64,000 nucleotides of DNA from Enterobacterales bacterium. GTDB lineage: Bacteria > Pseudomonadota > Gammaproteobacteria > Enterobacterales > Enterobacteriaceae. Where the stretch lies: positions 1 to 64,000 of the forward strand of contig JAATFO010000049.1 in the NCBI GenBank assembly GCA_015655145.1. The letters are read 5' to 3'. Shown here one piece after another: positions 54,897-63,911 of this stretch. The notes under the pieces are model-generated. The model had not been told where the DNA came from, searched no databases, and saw nothing but the letters and a program-made list of their open reading frames with translations. The translations under genes were made by a program, and so were the position numbers. The first letter of the stretch is position 1, and every line of letters starts with the position of its first letter.

Positions 54897-55028
54897 GGTG
54901 CCAGACCCGTTAGTTGCGATCTTCTCTGCATTAAACAACGTGTGATGCCTGAATATTGCATCGTTTTTTCATGACATCGGTGTATTTTTCGCTTGCTCCA
55001 CGTCAGATCAATTTTGATGGTCTTCGCG

Positions 55029-55418
55029 CTATAAGGCGCCAGTCAGATATTGTGCTTCACCGAAACCGAAACTCCAGTCGCCTTTTTGATTGGTGATGAA
55101 GGTGACCATGAGATCAGTTCCGTCAATGCCGCAATGTTGTTGCAGCTCCTGAGCCAGTAAGGTCATAAACCGCCGTTTCTGTTCTTCACTGCGGGGACTG
55201 GTATAAACACGTACCATAATCAGCTTGTCGCTGCGGCTGAAGCCCAGTCCGGTATCGAGAAAAATCATCTTGTTACGCTGGTTTTCATAAAGTATCTGGT
55301 AACGATCGCGTTCCGGGACCTGGAACGCAGTAATAACGACCCGGTGCGCGGTATCAAGCAGGGTTTTCAGTTCGGCGGCGGACCGCCCTTCGATCACGTC
55401 AAATTGTAATAACGGCAT
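55029..55418 (-). CDS. Tautomerase-family protein (MIF/4-OT superfamily)
   Basis: 129 residues. Starts MPLLQFDVIEG, so Pro becomes the catalytic N-terminal residue after Met removal, as in 4-oxalocrotonate tautomerase. Two beta-alpha-beta halves (repeat near FLDTGLGFSRSDKLIMVRVY) give the longer form of the family. It faces a LysR gene across 105 bases, a common pairing in which the LysR protein controls the tautomerase. The substrate is unknown. Confidence 0.88.
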   Translation of the reverse strand: MPLLQFDVIEGRSAAELKTLLDTAHRVVITAFQVPERDRYQILYENQRNKMIFLDTGLGFSRSDKLIMVRVYTSPRSEEQKRRFMTLLAQELQQHCGIDGTDLMVTFITNQKGDWSFGFGEAQYLTGAL

Positions 55419-55523
55419 ACATAACCTCCATAAGGTGCTTTTGATAATGCTATTTTGGCCTTTTGTCGTGCCGGGAAAAAGCGCTATAGTTGAATTGATT
55501 ATTTACTATTTTGAACAATCATC

Positions 55524-56444
55524 ATGAAAAATACGCCAACAGACGCACTATGGACGCACTTATACTGGCTGACCGTCTTGGCCGAGCAACACAGTTTCAC
55601 TCGCGCGGCGGAGCGACTTGAAGTAAGCAAAGCCGCAATGAGTCAGAAAATTAAACAATTGGAGGCGTTGATTGGTGTGGCGCTGGTACAGCGCACGACA
55701 CGAAGTGTGCGTCTGACCAGCGCAGGGGAACAGTTGGTGGCGGAGCTACATCAGCCGTTCGCTCAGATATCGAAAAGCTTTTTAGCGCTGCGGGATGCCA
55801 CTGGTCCGATACGGGGGCGGGTACGCGTGACCGCGCCGGTGGCGTTTGCTCGTCAGCAACTGGTGCCCCGTATCAGTGCATTTCTGCATGCGTATCCACA
55901 GGTCCACATTCAGCTTGAAGTGTCTGATCGTCTCGTCTCGCTGGCCGGCGAAGGATTCGATCTGGCGATTCGCCATAGTAATCATTTGCCGGAAACCCAT
56001 GTCGCGCTGCAACTGTGTGCGACACGAACACTGCTGGTTGCGGCGCCGGAGTACCTTGATTCTCGTGGCACGCCCGACCATCCGCTGGCGCTGGCGGCAC
56101 ATAATTGTCTTTATTATCCGCGGGGAACTGATCTGCCGTGCTGGCGATTTGCTCGTGATTCCTGGCGCGAGGAAACATTATCGGTCGATGTGAAAGGCCC
56201 GTTTGCCACCAATAATAGCGAATCTATACGCGATGCGGCATTGAGCGGGCTGGGGATTGCCTTGCTGCCTGACTTCAGTGCGCGAACCTCCATCGCCTCA
56301 GGTGAATTGTGTGAGGTACTGCCGGACTGGCGCATTATCGACGCATTCGCCAACAATATCTGGATAATCCGTCCTTATGCCCCTCATGTGCCGCAGGCGG
56401 TGTTGACGTTTACTCACTGGCTGCGTACGGAGTTCGGCCATTAG
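55524..56444 (+). CDS. LysR-family regulator
   Basis: 306 residues. Helix-turn-helix at residues 15-45 (QHSFTRAAERLEVSKAAMSQKIKQLEALIGVALVQR in parts) and a C-terminal inducer-binding domain of the periplasmic-binding fold (GRVRVTAPVAFARQQLVPRISAF). Divergent from the tautomerase gene, which it probably controls; it resembles the large group of LTTRs with a short substrate domain. Confidence 0.9.
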   Translation: MKNTPTDALWTHLYWLTVLAEQHSFTRAAERLEVSKAAMSQKIKQLEALIGVALVQRTTRSVRLTSAGEQLVAELHQPFAQISKSFLALRDATGPIRGRVRVTAPVAFARQQLVPRISAFLHAYPQVHIQLEVSDRLVSLAGEGFDLAIRHSNHLPETHVALQLCATRTLLVAAPEYLDSRGTPDHPLALAAHNCLYYPRGTDLPCWRFARDSWREETLSVDVKGPFATNNSESIRDAALSGLGIALLPDFSARTSIASGELCEVLPDWRIIDAFANNIWIIRPYAPHVPQAVLTFTHWLRTEFGH

Positions 56445-56627
56445 CCAGAATTGATGACGGATGCCGCAATATCGTCTACAGAATAAAGAGATTACCATGT
56501 CGAATATCGGGAATAATTCAGCGGTAATCTATGACCCGACTTGATGCGGGAACGTTATTTTTACCGCGATTATCCTGATAATTTGATTTTATTAATCGCT
56601 GGTATTACCTGAATGACAACCTGTATT

Positions 56628-57653
56628 TTATTCAATTTTACGGTGTGAGCGTCGTAGCGTTAATTCGCCGCTATAGAACGTATCGGTATCATTTGGATCA
56701 GGCTGCAGAACACGACGAACAGCGTCGGCGACGAGTGGTTTTATCGGCTGGGAATAGGTTGTGAGTTGATAGGCTGAAGCTGATGCGAGCTCAATATTAT
56801 CAAAACCAACAATACCAATGTGGTGGCTACCGTCAGCGTCAATTAATGCATCCATGGCGCCAATGGCAATGATATCATTTTCACAGAAAAGGGCATCAAT
56901 GTGTTCTGTTGCTGGGGTCGTGAGTAAATATGCGCGCAATGCCGCATAACCATCGCTTCGTTGATAGTTATTCACATCGAGCGTCAGCGACACGTCACTG
57001 CCTAACGCTTGCAATGTGTCCCGGTATCCTTCAAAACGCAGCAATGGGCTTGAGTTAGTCTCGGGACCTTTCATGTAGCCAAATCGCGTATAACCTTCCT
57101 GGTACAACAGTTGGGCGATGCGCTGACCTGCCTGATAGCCGTCCGTGCTTACGACCTGGATACTCGGATTGGTGTTATTGCGACATAACTGCACCAGAGG
57201 AATGTTATGGATATCCTGAGCGAAAGTAATCAGGTCGTCGGATAAGGCGGTACCCAGAAACAATAAACCATCAATTTGCAACTGTTCGGCCAGCGTTATC
57301 GCCGCCTCATAACTTGCTTTGGCGGTAATGTTCAACAGCATGGCCATATAGCCTTTACTCTGCAACTGTTGCGTCAATTCGTTAAGCAGGGCAATAAGGT
57401 TTGGATTGCCGGGTTGATCAATCACGACGCCAATAATATGCGAACTTTTCTGCGACAGACTGCGCGCCAACAAGTTTGGACGGTAGTTGAGTTCTTTGGC
57501 CGAAGCCAACACCCGCTGGCGTGATGTCACCGAAATCGAGGATCCTTCGATAAAGGCGCGTGATACCGTCCATTTAGAAACACCGGCCCGTTTTGCTACA
57601 TCGCTCGCTGTGGCTTTCTGTCGTGAGTCCGATTTTTTTCCCTGCTTCATCAT
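56628..57653 (-). CDS. LacI-family regulator
   Basis: 341 residues. Helix-turn-helix with hinge (ASDVAKRAGVSKWTVSRAF near residues 16-34, then YRPNLLARSLSQ) and a sugar-binding domain (IIGVVIDQPGNPN, GFDNIELASASAYQLTT). It faces the oxidoreductase gene at 58171 and lies about 400 bases from two palindromes that fit LacI operators. It probably senses the sugar or sugar acid that the downstream genes break down. Confidence 0.9.
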   Translation of the reverse strand: MMKQGKKSDSRQKATASDVAKRAGVSKWTVSRAFIEGSSISVTSRQRVLASAKELNYRPNLLARSLSQKSSHIIGVVIDQPGNPNLIALLNELTQQLQSKGYMAMLLNITAKASYEAAITLAEQLQIDGLLFLGTALSDDLITFAQDIHNIPLVQLCRNNTNPSIQVVSTDGYQAGQRIAQLLYQEGYTRFGYMKGPETNSSPLLRFEGYRDTLQALGSDVSLTLDVNNYQRSDGYAALRAYLLTTPATEHIDALFCENDIIAIGAMDALIDADGSHHIGIVGFDNIELASASAYQLTTYSQPIKPLVADAVRRVLQPDPNDTDTFYSGELTLRRSHRKIE

Positions 57654-57855
57654 TTAACGTATATTATTTGAAATTGGCACGTTGCAATCATGTTCTAATA
57701 CGATTGTAACAACAAGATCTGGATCATGTTTTTAACCTATTATTATCATTTTTTGTGATCGATCATTTAATTTTCTATTTTAAGCATTGCCATGCCACCC
57801 CGAAATCTTGAATAAAAGATGCGACCGGCGTCTTTGCATTTACAGGTGTTAATAA

Positions 57856-58006
57856 TAAGAGCCTGGCCCAGTAGGTATTATTGTCGCTGTCAATGTGGAC
57901 ACCGACAACGCGTAGAAATCGGAATGTACACATAGTACGTGAGGATTTCGCGCACTGCCCAGGGCCAACGTAGCAAGTAAAATTTGCCTGATGAGATAGG
58001 CTCTAA
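57856..58006 (-). repeat. 151-bp inverted-terminal element, copy 4 (inverted)
   Basis: Same element on the opposite strand, in the leader between the LacI gene and the operators. Ends: AAGAGCCTGGCCCA on the left and GATAGGCTCTAA on the right. It has diverged more than the other copies in the internal palindrome. Confidence 0.88.
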
Positions 58007-58051
58007 ATACTGGATGGCGTGTTTTTGATACAGAGGATTACTTCATCTTTT

Positions 58052-58110
58052 TTTGCACCCGAGTGCAAAGGTCGGTTTTTTTGTTATTTTTTTTGCACCC
58101 GGGTGCAAAA
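58052..58110 (+). promoter_or_regulatory. Two LacI-type palindromic operators
   Basis: TTTGCACCCGAGTGCAAA (58052-58069) is an 18-base near-perfect palindrome, and TTTTGCACCCGGGTGCAAAA (58091-58110) is a perfect 20-base palindrome. Their centres are 40 bases apart, close to four helical turns, allowing looping or cooperative binding. Central CG and the overall form fit LacI-family sites. They precede the oxidoreductase gene at 58171; the likely binder is the LacI protein at 56628. Confidence 0.85.
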
Positions 58111-58170
58111 GACAATTTCGTCCATGCAGTGATGAAATCCGCTCGCTAAACTGAAATATAAGGAATTTTT

Positions 58171-59349
58171 ATGGTAAACGGTGAAAAAATGATTCCGCGC
58201 CCACTACGCTGGGCGATGATCGGCGGTGGGCGTTTGAGCCAGGTAGGCTATAAGCACCGTAGTGGCGCATTACGTGACAATACGGCTTACCGTCTGGTTG
58301 CTGGCGCATTCGATATTGACGCCGAAAGGGGACGTGATTTCGGTGTTAATTTGGGGCTGGATCCCAGTCGTTGTTATAACGACTACAAACAATTAATTCA
58401 TGCCGAAAGCCAGCGTGACGATGGGGTTGAGGTTGTCACCGTTGCGACGCCCAATGGCACGCATTACGAGATTACCCGTGCTGCGCTCGAAGCCGGTTTG
58501 CATGTTATCTGCGAAAAACCCCTGGTCTTCACCTCCGCGCAAGCGCAAGAAATTAAGGCATTGGCGGAAGAGAAAAAACGTATTGTCGGCGTCACATATG
58601 GTTTTTCCGGCCATCCTTTACTGATGCAGATGCGTGCAATGATCGCGCGTGGCGATATTGGTGAAGTCAGAATGGTGGAGCTGCAATATACCCATGGCTT
58701 CAGTGCAAACGCCGGGGCTGAGAAGAGTAGTGACGCGGCAAAGTGGCGTGTGGACCCCAAAATATCCGGGCCCAGTTTTGTTCTGGGCGATATTTCTACC
58801 CACACCTACTACATTTCGCAACTGGTTTTGCCGCAGTTACGTCTCAAAGAACTGTTGTGCGATCGTCAGAGCTTCATCCCTTCACGAGCGCCGCTCGAAG
58901 ACAATGCGTTGGTCCTTATGCACTACCACGGCGGTGCGGTGGGTAGAATGTGGGCATCGGCCGTGAATACGGGTTCGATGGATAGCCAGAGTATTCGTGT
59001 TATTGGATCCAAAGCCAGTCTGGAATGGGGAGACTACAATCCCGGAGAGCTAAAATATCAGATCCAGGGGCAACCTTATCAGGTTATGCATCATGGCATG
59101 CCCTATCTGGACGAAAGCGCGCTTGAATATGAACGGCTTGGCGCCCTGCATACCGAAGGGCTGGCGGAGTCGTGGGCCAATATCTATCTGCAATGCGCTA
59201 TTGCGATTAATGCCAAACAGACGGGCGATACCGTTACCCTGAAAAAATTAATCTATCCGGATATTAATGCCGGTCTGGAAGGCGTGCGCTGGATTGAAAA
59301 TTGCGTACGCTCCGCCAATAACGGTTCAAGCTGGGTTAATTTCGAATAA
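58171..59349 (+). CDS. Gfo/Idh/MocA-family oxidoreductase
   Basis: 392 residues. N-terminal Rossmann domain (AMIGGGRLSQVGYKHRSGA) with the family EKP catalytic lysine (CEKPLV), then the beta-sheet C-terminal domain. AAGGA (58160-58164) precedes ATG 58171. It is probably NAD(P)-dependent, oxidising a sugar or inositol-like substrate. It is controlled by the operators just upstream and followed by a TIM-barrel isomerase gene. Confidence 0.9.
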   Translation: MVNGEKMIPRPLRWAMIGGGRLSQVGYKHRSGALRDNTAYRLVAGAFDIDAERGRDFGVNLGLDPSRCYNDYKQLIHAESQRDDGVEVVTVATPNGTHYEITRAALEAGLHVICEKPLVFTSAQAQEIKALAEEKKRIVGVTYGFSGHPLLMQMRAMIARGDIGEVRMVELQYTHGFSANAGAEKSSDAAKWRVDPKISGPSFVLGDISTHTYYISQLVLPQLRLKELLCDRQSFIPSRAPLEDNALVLMHYHGGAVGRMWASAVNTGSMDSQSIRVIGSKASLEWGDYNPGELKYQIQGQPYQVMHHGMPYLDESALEYERLGALHTEGLAESWANIYLQCAIAINAKQTGDTVTLKKLIYPDINAGLEGVRWIENCVRSANNGSSWVNFE

Positions 59350-59503
59350 AAACAGCTGCCGACATTCTTTCTGTATTGACTGGAGCGGATCGCCGCCGTT
59401 TTGAAAGCATGCCGACAGTTTACGACGCTCTGGCGTTAGGTTCCCGGCTAACAAAGTGGGGCTGCCAGGCGTGAAGATGATGCTTTGTAGAACAGGATTA
59501 CTT

Positions 59504-60445
59504 ATGAAACTCGCATTATGTACTGATGTTCTGGCCAATCTGCCCTTTACGGAGATGCTGGATCGGGTGAAGGGTTATGGGCTTAGCGGCGTTGAAATGA
59601 CCGCCGGTGGCTGGGCATCCTGTCCGCATGTTAAAACCAATGAATTACTGGAATCACCGGAAAAACGGGCTGCCTTTCGCCGGGAACTGGAAAAGAGAGA
59701 TATGGAAATCGCTGCGCTGAACTGCTCCGGTAATCCATTGGCTCCAGGGGAACTCGGCAAGTCACACACGGCCAGTAGCTATAAGACGGTTGAACTGGCG
59801 GGTAAGCTGGGAGTGAAAAAAATTGTCATGATGAGTGGGCTGCCCGGCGGCGGGCCGGATGACCAGATCCCAAACTGGATTACCTCGACGATATCCTGGC
59901 CAGATTACATGCCGGGCGTGATTGATTATCAGTGGAATAAGGTTGCTATTCCCTGGTGGAAGCAGTTTGTGGCGCATGCCAAACACCATGGCGTTGAAAA
60001 GATAGCACTCGAGGAATTCCCCAGCCAACTGGTTTATAACCCTTCCACATTATTACGTCTTCGTGACGCCGTTGACGACATGATCGGCATGAATTTAGAT
60101 CCGTCACACCTTATTGCCATGGGCGCTGAACCGATCGCGGCGGCAAGAAAACTGGCCGGTGTGGTTTTCCATGTGCATGGCAAAGATGCGCGAATTGAGC
60201 GCGGACTGGCCGATATTGACGGGTTACTGGAATACCAGCCAGTGACGGAATCAAAAAACCGTACCTGGAACTATGTCGCGGTCGGTTGCGGTAAGAACCT
60301 GCAGTGGTGGAAAGAGTTCTTTTCTGTTTTGAGCATGACCGGGTACAACGATTGGGTTTCACTGGAAATGGAAGATCTCACCATGTCCGTGGAGGCAGGC
60401 ATCGAAACCTCGATTCAGGCCTTGCTGCAAACCATTAGCCGATAA
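59504..60445 (+). CDS. Sugar phosphate isomerase/epimerase-family TIM barrel (first)
   Basis: 313 residues, xylose-isomerase-like TIM barrel. Start KLALCTDVLANLPFTEMLDRV, metal-site residues in EEFPSQLVYN, LDPSHL and HVHGKDARI, and a closing Glu in WVSLEMED. ATG 59504 with AGGA (59494-59497) is chosen over a longer start at 59456. It probably acts on the product of the oxidoreductase as an isomerase, epimerase or dehydratase. Confidence 0.88.
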   Translation: MKLALCTDVLANLPFTEMLDRVKGYGLSGVEMTAGGWASCPHVKTNELLESPEKRAAFRRELEKRDMEIAALNCSGNPLAPGELGKSHTASSYKTVELAGKLGVKKIVMMSGLPGGGPDDQIPNWITSTISWPDYMPGVIDYQWNKVAIPWWKQFVAHAKHHGVEKIALEEFPSQLVYNPSTLLRLRDAVDDMIGMNLDPSHLIAMGAEPIAAARKLAGVVFHVHGKDARIERGLADIDGLLEYQPVTESKNRTWNYVAVGCGKNLQWWKEFFSVLSMTGYNDWVSLEMEDLTMSVEAGIETSIQALLQTISR

Positions 60446-60469
60446 ATCGCATTAATGCTTCACAAAGGG

Positions 60470-60489
60470 CGCGGGGTCGCTTCCCCGCG
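60470..60489 (+). terminator. Hairpin after the isomerase gene
   Basis: CGCGGGG, 6-base loop TCGCTT, CCCCGCG: a perfect GC-rich stem 24 bases past the isomerase stop. There is no T-run, so it may only partly stop transcription before the transporter gene at 60657. Confidence 0.5.
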
Positions 60490-60656
60490 GATCTCCCTGA
60501 GGCCAGTGTCGCCGATTTCACCTGCAATCATGCAACGTCCGGGATATCTCGATTATTTAATTATCAGCAAGCGTTATCGAAAAATGAATATCCCAACGTC
60601 CACCATCACCTGATGTTCGCCTGTCAGGTGATATACCATCGTATGGAGTTTGCTTT

Positions 60657-62141
60657 ATGGAACCATATATAACCAGGAATCCTGCATCAGGACCTAATAG
60701 CAACGCCAGAACTGAACCACTTGTTAAAATCATCACTGTGATAGCCACATTGGGGGGATTGCTGTTTGGCTATGACACTGGCGTCATCTCCGGGGCTCTG
60801 TTGTTTATGGGACCTGAATTGGGCCTTACGCCAGCTACCACTGGACTGGTGACCAGCTCGTTGTTGGTCGGTGCCGCCACGGGCGCCTTACTGGCTGGCA
60901 AGATGGCCGATAAGGTTGGCCGTCGCAGGATTATCCTGGTGCTGGCGATTATTTTTATTATTGGTGCGCTGGGATCGGCAATGGCGCCCAATCTAACAAC
61001 CATGGTAATACTCCGAATGATTCTGGGATTAGCCGTAGGTGGGGCAGGAACCACCATCCCGGTATTTATCGCGGAAATCGCACCGGCAAATAAAAGAGGA
61101 CAACTTGTTACCGTCAACGAATTAATGATCGTCACCGGACAGATGCTGGCGTACGTTTCAAACTTCGCCTTTAACCAGGTTTGGGGGGGAGAAAATACCT
61201 GGCGCTGGATGCTCGGCATAGCGAGTTGTCCAGCCGTTTTGCTGTGGCTGGGGATGCTGTTTCTGCCTGATACGCCGCGTTGGTATGCGCTGAATGGACG
61301 GGTTGCTGAAGCACGCCGTGTGCTGGAGAAAACACGATCGCATCAAGATGTTGACTGGGAAATGATGGAGATTGAAGAAACTCTCTCTTCATCTTCTGCC
61401 GAACAGAAAGGATCTTTTAATGATCTTAAAATACCCTGGATGAGAAAAGTATTCTTGATAGGGATCGGTCTGGCATTTTTTCATGCGGCCACGGCGGTGA
61501 ATAGCATCATGTATTATGCTCCGACAATACTGGAAAACACGGGGCTCACCCGAGATGCCGCGCTATTTGCCACCATTGGCAACGGGGCTATTTCGGTAAT
61601 AATGGTGATGTTCGGCATTTGGTTATTGGGCCGCGTCGGCCGACGAAAAATGGTTTCGGTTGGCCAGATAGGTAGTACGTGTTGTTTATTTCTGATTGCC
61701 GGGATTTCGGCTTTCATGCCAGAGTATATTAATGGCGAAATAAATATTATCCGTAGCTATCTGGTATTAGGCGGGATGCTGCTGTTTCTGTGTTTTCTCC
61801 AGGGCGCTTACGCACCGGTTCTGTGGCTCATGCTGTCAGAAATATTTCCGTCCAGAATTCGGGGGATTTGTATGGGTGGTGCAGTTTTCGCGCTATGGGG
61901 ATCCAATGTTTTTATCACGATGTCATTTCCTGTATTGCTTAATGCTTTTGGGCTATCAGGCGCGTTTTCTACTTATGGCATAATAGGCATTATAGGAAGT
62001 ATTTTTGTGCTCAAGTTTATTCCTGAAACCAAAAACAGAAGCCTTGAACAAATAGAACATTATCTGAAAGAAAAATTTACTGACGGACCAGTAAAGGCCG
62101 TGTTATCCAAAAAAAGTGAATTAGGTCGGCACGCTGAGTAA
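60657..62141 (+). CDS. MFS sugar porter (sugar:H+ symporter)
   Basis: 494 residues, twelve membrane segments. Sugar-porter signatures: FGYDTGVISGALLF after the first segment, MADKVGRRRI in the 2-3 loop, PDTPRWY after segment six, GRVGRRK in the 8-9 loop and PETKNRSLEQIE after the last segment. It imports a monosaccharide or inositol, which fits the adjoining oxidoreductase and isomerases. The N terminus before the first segment is about 25 residues long and Asn-rich. Confidence 0.92.
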   Translation: MEPYITRNPASGPNSNARTEPLVKIITVIATLGGLLFGYDTGVISGALLFMGPELGLTPATTGLVTSSLLVGAATGALLAGKMADKVGRRRIILVLAIIFIIGALGSAMAPNLTTMVILRMILGLAVGGAGTTIPVFIAEIAPANKRGQLVTVNELMIVTGQMLAYVSNFAFNQVWGGENTWRWMLGIASCPAVLLWLGMLFLPDTPRWYALNGRVAEARRVLEKTRSHQDVDWEMMEIEETLSSSSAEQKGSFNDLKIPWMRKVFLIGIGLAFFHAATAVNSIMYYAPTILENTGLTRDAALFATIGNGAISVIMVMFGIWLLGRVGRRKMVSVGQIGSTCCLFLIAGISAFMPEYINGEINIIRSYLVLGGMLLFLCFLQGAYAPVLWLMLSEIFPSRIRGICMGGAVFALWGSNVFITMSFPVLLNAFGLSGAFSTYGIIGIIGSIFVLKFIPETKNRSLEQIEHYLKEKFTDGPVKAVLSKKSELGRHAE

Positions 62142-62244
62142 TCATGGTTGTTATAAATTATCTGAATGTACATAGTATTGCTGTCTTTTTAAAGCAGTAA
62201 TGTCAGATGCAGATCAGTCCATGAGGAGGAATAAATTAACAGGT

Positions 62245-62278
62245 AAAAAACAGGTGCATAAGTGATATTATGCACCTG
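62245..62278 (-). terminator. Rho-independent terminator of the second isomerase gene
   Basis: Perfect 11-bp stem CAGGTGCATAA with loop of six, at 62251-62278. On the - strand it is followed by six T. It lies just past the stop of the 62295-63119 gene and between convergent units. Confidence 0.85.
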
Positions 62279-62294
62279 ATATTGTAGTGAATGA

Positions 62295-63119
62295 CTATGA
62301 CGTATAAGCAGTTAAACTCTGATAATTATCTTTCCCTATTTGCCATAAATCATCTTCCCAGTGTGTTGGGCTGAGTTGTTCCGGGCACCAAACTCCGTTA
62401 TACCCTGTGGCCCGAACCGCCGCAATCCAGGCGGGGATATCAACATCACCTTCTCCGGGTTGATAATCGCGTTGCACCCATTCATCCCATTTTTCGCCCT
62501 CACGCGCAGCCCGACCATCGCAGAAATGAACGCCATAAATAAGTTCAACCTCCATATTGGCTACTTCATCTGGTGAAGTATTGCCACCTGCATGAAGGTG
62601 CCAAAAGTCGATAACGAGTCCTACATTATCACGATCAACTTTCTTAATTATATTAATGGCCTGGCTAAGGCTGTTAAATGACGTAAATGCCACGACTTCA
62701 ATCTGGAATTTTATTCCGTAAGGTTTACCTGTATCGGCAATATCACGGATGTTCTTTATCAGAATAGTGTTCCTGGTTTCTTCATCCAAATCATTAATTT
62801 CTTCAAGCGCCATGATTTGCACCACGGGGCAACCGAGTTTTTTTGCGGCGTGACAAAGTTTATGTGCTTCCTGGAGCATAGCCTCCCGCTCAAGCGTTTT
62901 GTGTCGGCCAATACGCTTGAGTGCATTAATACAACTTATCTCAATATGGTATTTATCTAATGCGGCATTGAGCTTTTCGTAAGAACCACCATTATCCAGA
63001 TAGCGGAACAGATGCTCTGGCAGTAATTCGAGAGCATCAAAACCACTTTCTCTGGCAATCCTGATTTGTGTGATGGCATTGCTGTACCATACAGAAACGC
63101 CATGTAGTGCTTTTTTCAT
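62295..63119 (-). CDS. Sugar phosphate isomerase/epimerase-family TIM barrel (second)
   Basis: 274 residues, xylose-isomerase-like TIM barrel of the IolE/hydroxypyruvate-isomerase group. Metal ligands in FQIEVVAF, DFWHLHAGG and GVHFCDGR, with a late WCPEQLSP. It is convergent with the MFS porter gene and has no close relation in sequence to the 59504 protein, so it is a separate step in the sugar or polyol pathway. No strong ribosome site was noted. Confidence 0.88.
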   Translation of the reverse strand: MKKALHGVSVWYSNAITQIRIARESGFDALELLPEHLFRYLDNGGSYEKLNAALDKYHIEISCINALKRIGRHKTLEREAMLQEAHKLCHAAKKLGCPVVQIMALEEINDLDEETRNTILIKNIRDIADTGKPYGIKFQIEVVAFTSFNSLSQAINIIKKVDRDNVGLVIDFWHLHAGGNTSPDEVANMEVELIYGVHFCDGRAAREGEKWDEWVQRDYQPGEGDVDIPAWIAAVRATGYNGVWCPEQLSPTHWEDDLWQIGKDNYQSLTAYTS

Positions 63120-63261
63120 ACGATGTCCTTTTAATACAGAATATGAGATGACCCTGAATAGACAAACAGTACGCTAAGGTTTTTCCCATGTGGTAAAGCT
63201 ATAAATGAATGCGCTTTACTGAATGCGCGCGCGACCCTTGCTAAATACTCAATGTTTACGC

Positions 63262-63414
63262 TAATAGTCTGGCCCATAAGGCAAATTTTACTTGCCGCTT
63301 TGGCCCCGGGCAGTGTGCGCGAAATCCTCACGTACTACGTATACGCGCCGGTTTCTCCGCGCTGTCGGTGCCCACATTGACGGCGACAGTAAGACCTACT
63401 GGGCCAGGCGCTAA
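63262..63414 (+). repeat. 153-bp inverted-terminal element, copy 5
   Basis: Left end TAATAGTCTGGCCCA and right end TGGGCCAGGCGCTAA; the internal block includes GTACTACGTATACGCGCC. It lies upstream of the RpiR gene and the divergent isomerase gene. It has two extra bases compared with the 151-bp copies. Confidence 0.88.
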
Positions 63415-63911
63415 GTGGGTTGATGACGTACTTTTTATGGCAATAATAGTTCATTTTGTGTATTTATGGAATTTAATTTCCGTAGTCAGGATCACATTTT
63501 CCAATGATTTATATTCATTAACCACACTCAGGTTGATGCACAGTGAGCACTGTCCGGTGATAGTGCGCTATAAAAAAGGGGCTTATTCTTTTCAGGAATA
63601 ACTATTTTTTGATTCATATAGTGCATTTTTTACAGGACGATATAAATTTATGATTAGCATCACCGCATAATGGTCTCTAATTTGCCATCATGGTAGTGGT
63701 TGTATGTCTGGAAGGTGAACGAGCAAACATTTCTTCACTTATGCTGTATCGGTGATCATATTGCTTATTTTCAATAAGTTGGGCGTTATTTGTTTTAACA
63801 AACGCTCGATGGCTGTGCGCGGTGATTTCATTTTGAGTCTGTGTATCGTACACATAATGCATCTTTGCTGAAATGGCATGATGTGAAATTTTTATTCTAA
63901 TGGGAAGCACA
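63415..63911 (+). other. AT-rich leader before the RpiR gene
   Basis: About 500 bases without a convincing gene; a 77-codon - strand frame (63677-63910) looks accidental. It probably contains the promoter of the RpiR-type gene. No clear operator was found. Confidence 0.4.

Noticed and set aside
63677-63910. 77-codon - strand frame before the RpiR gene
   Set aside because: Polar, low-complexity end and no ribosome site; likely chance.
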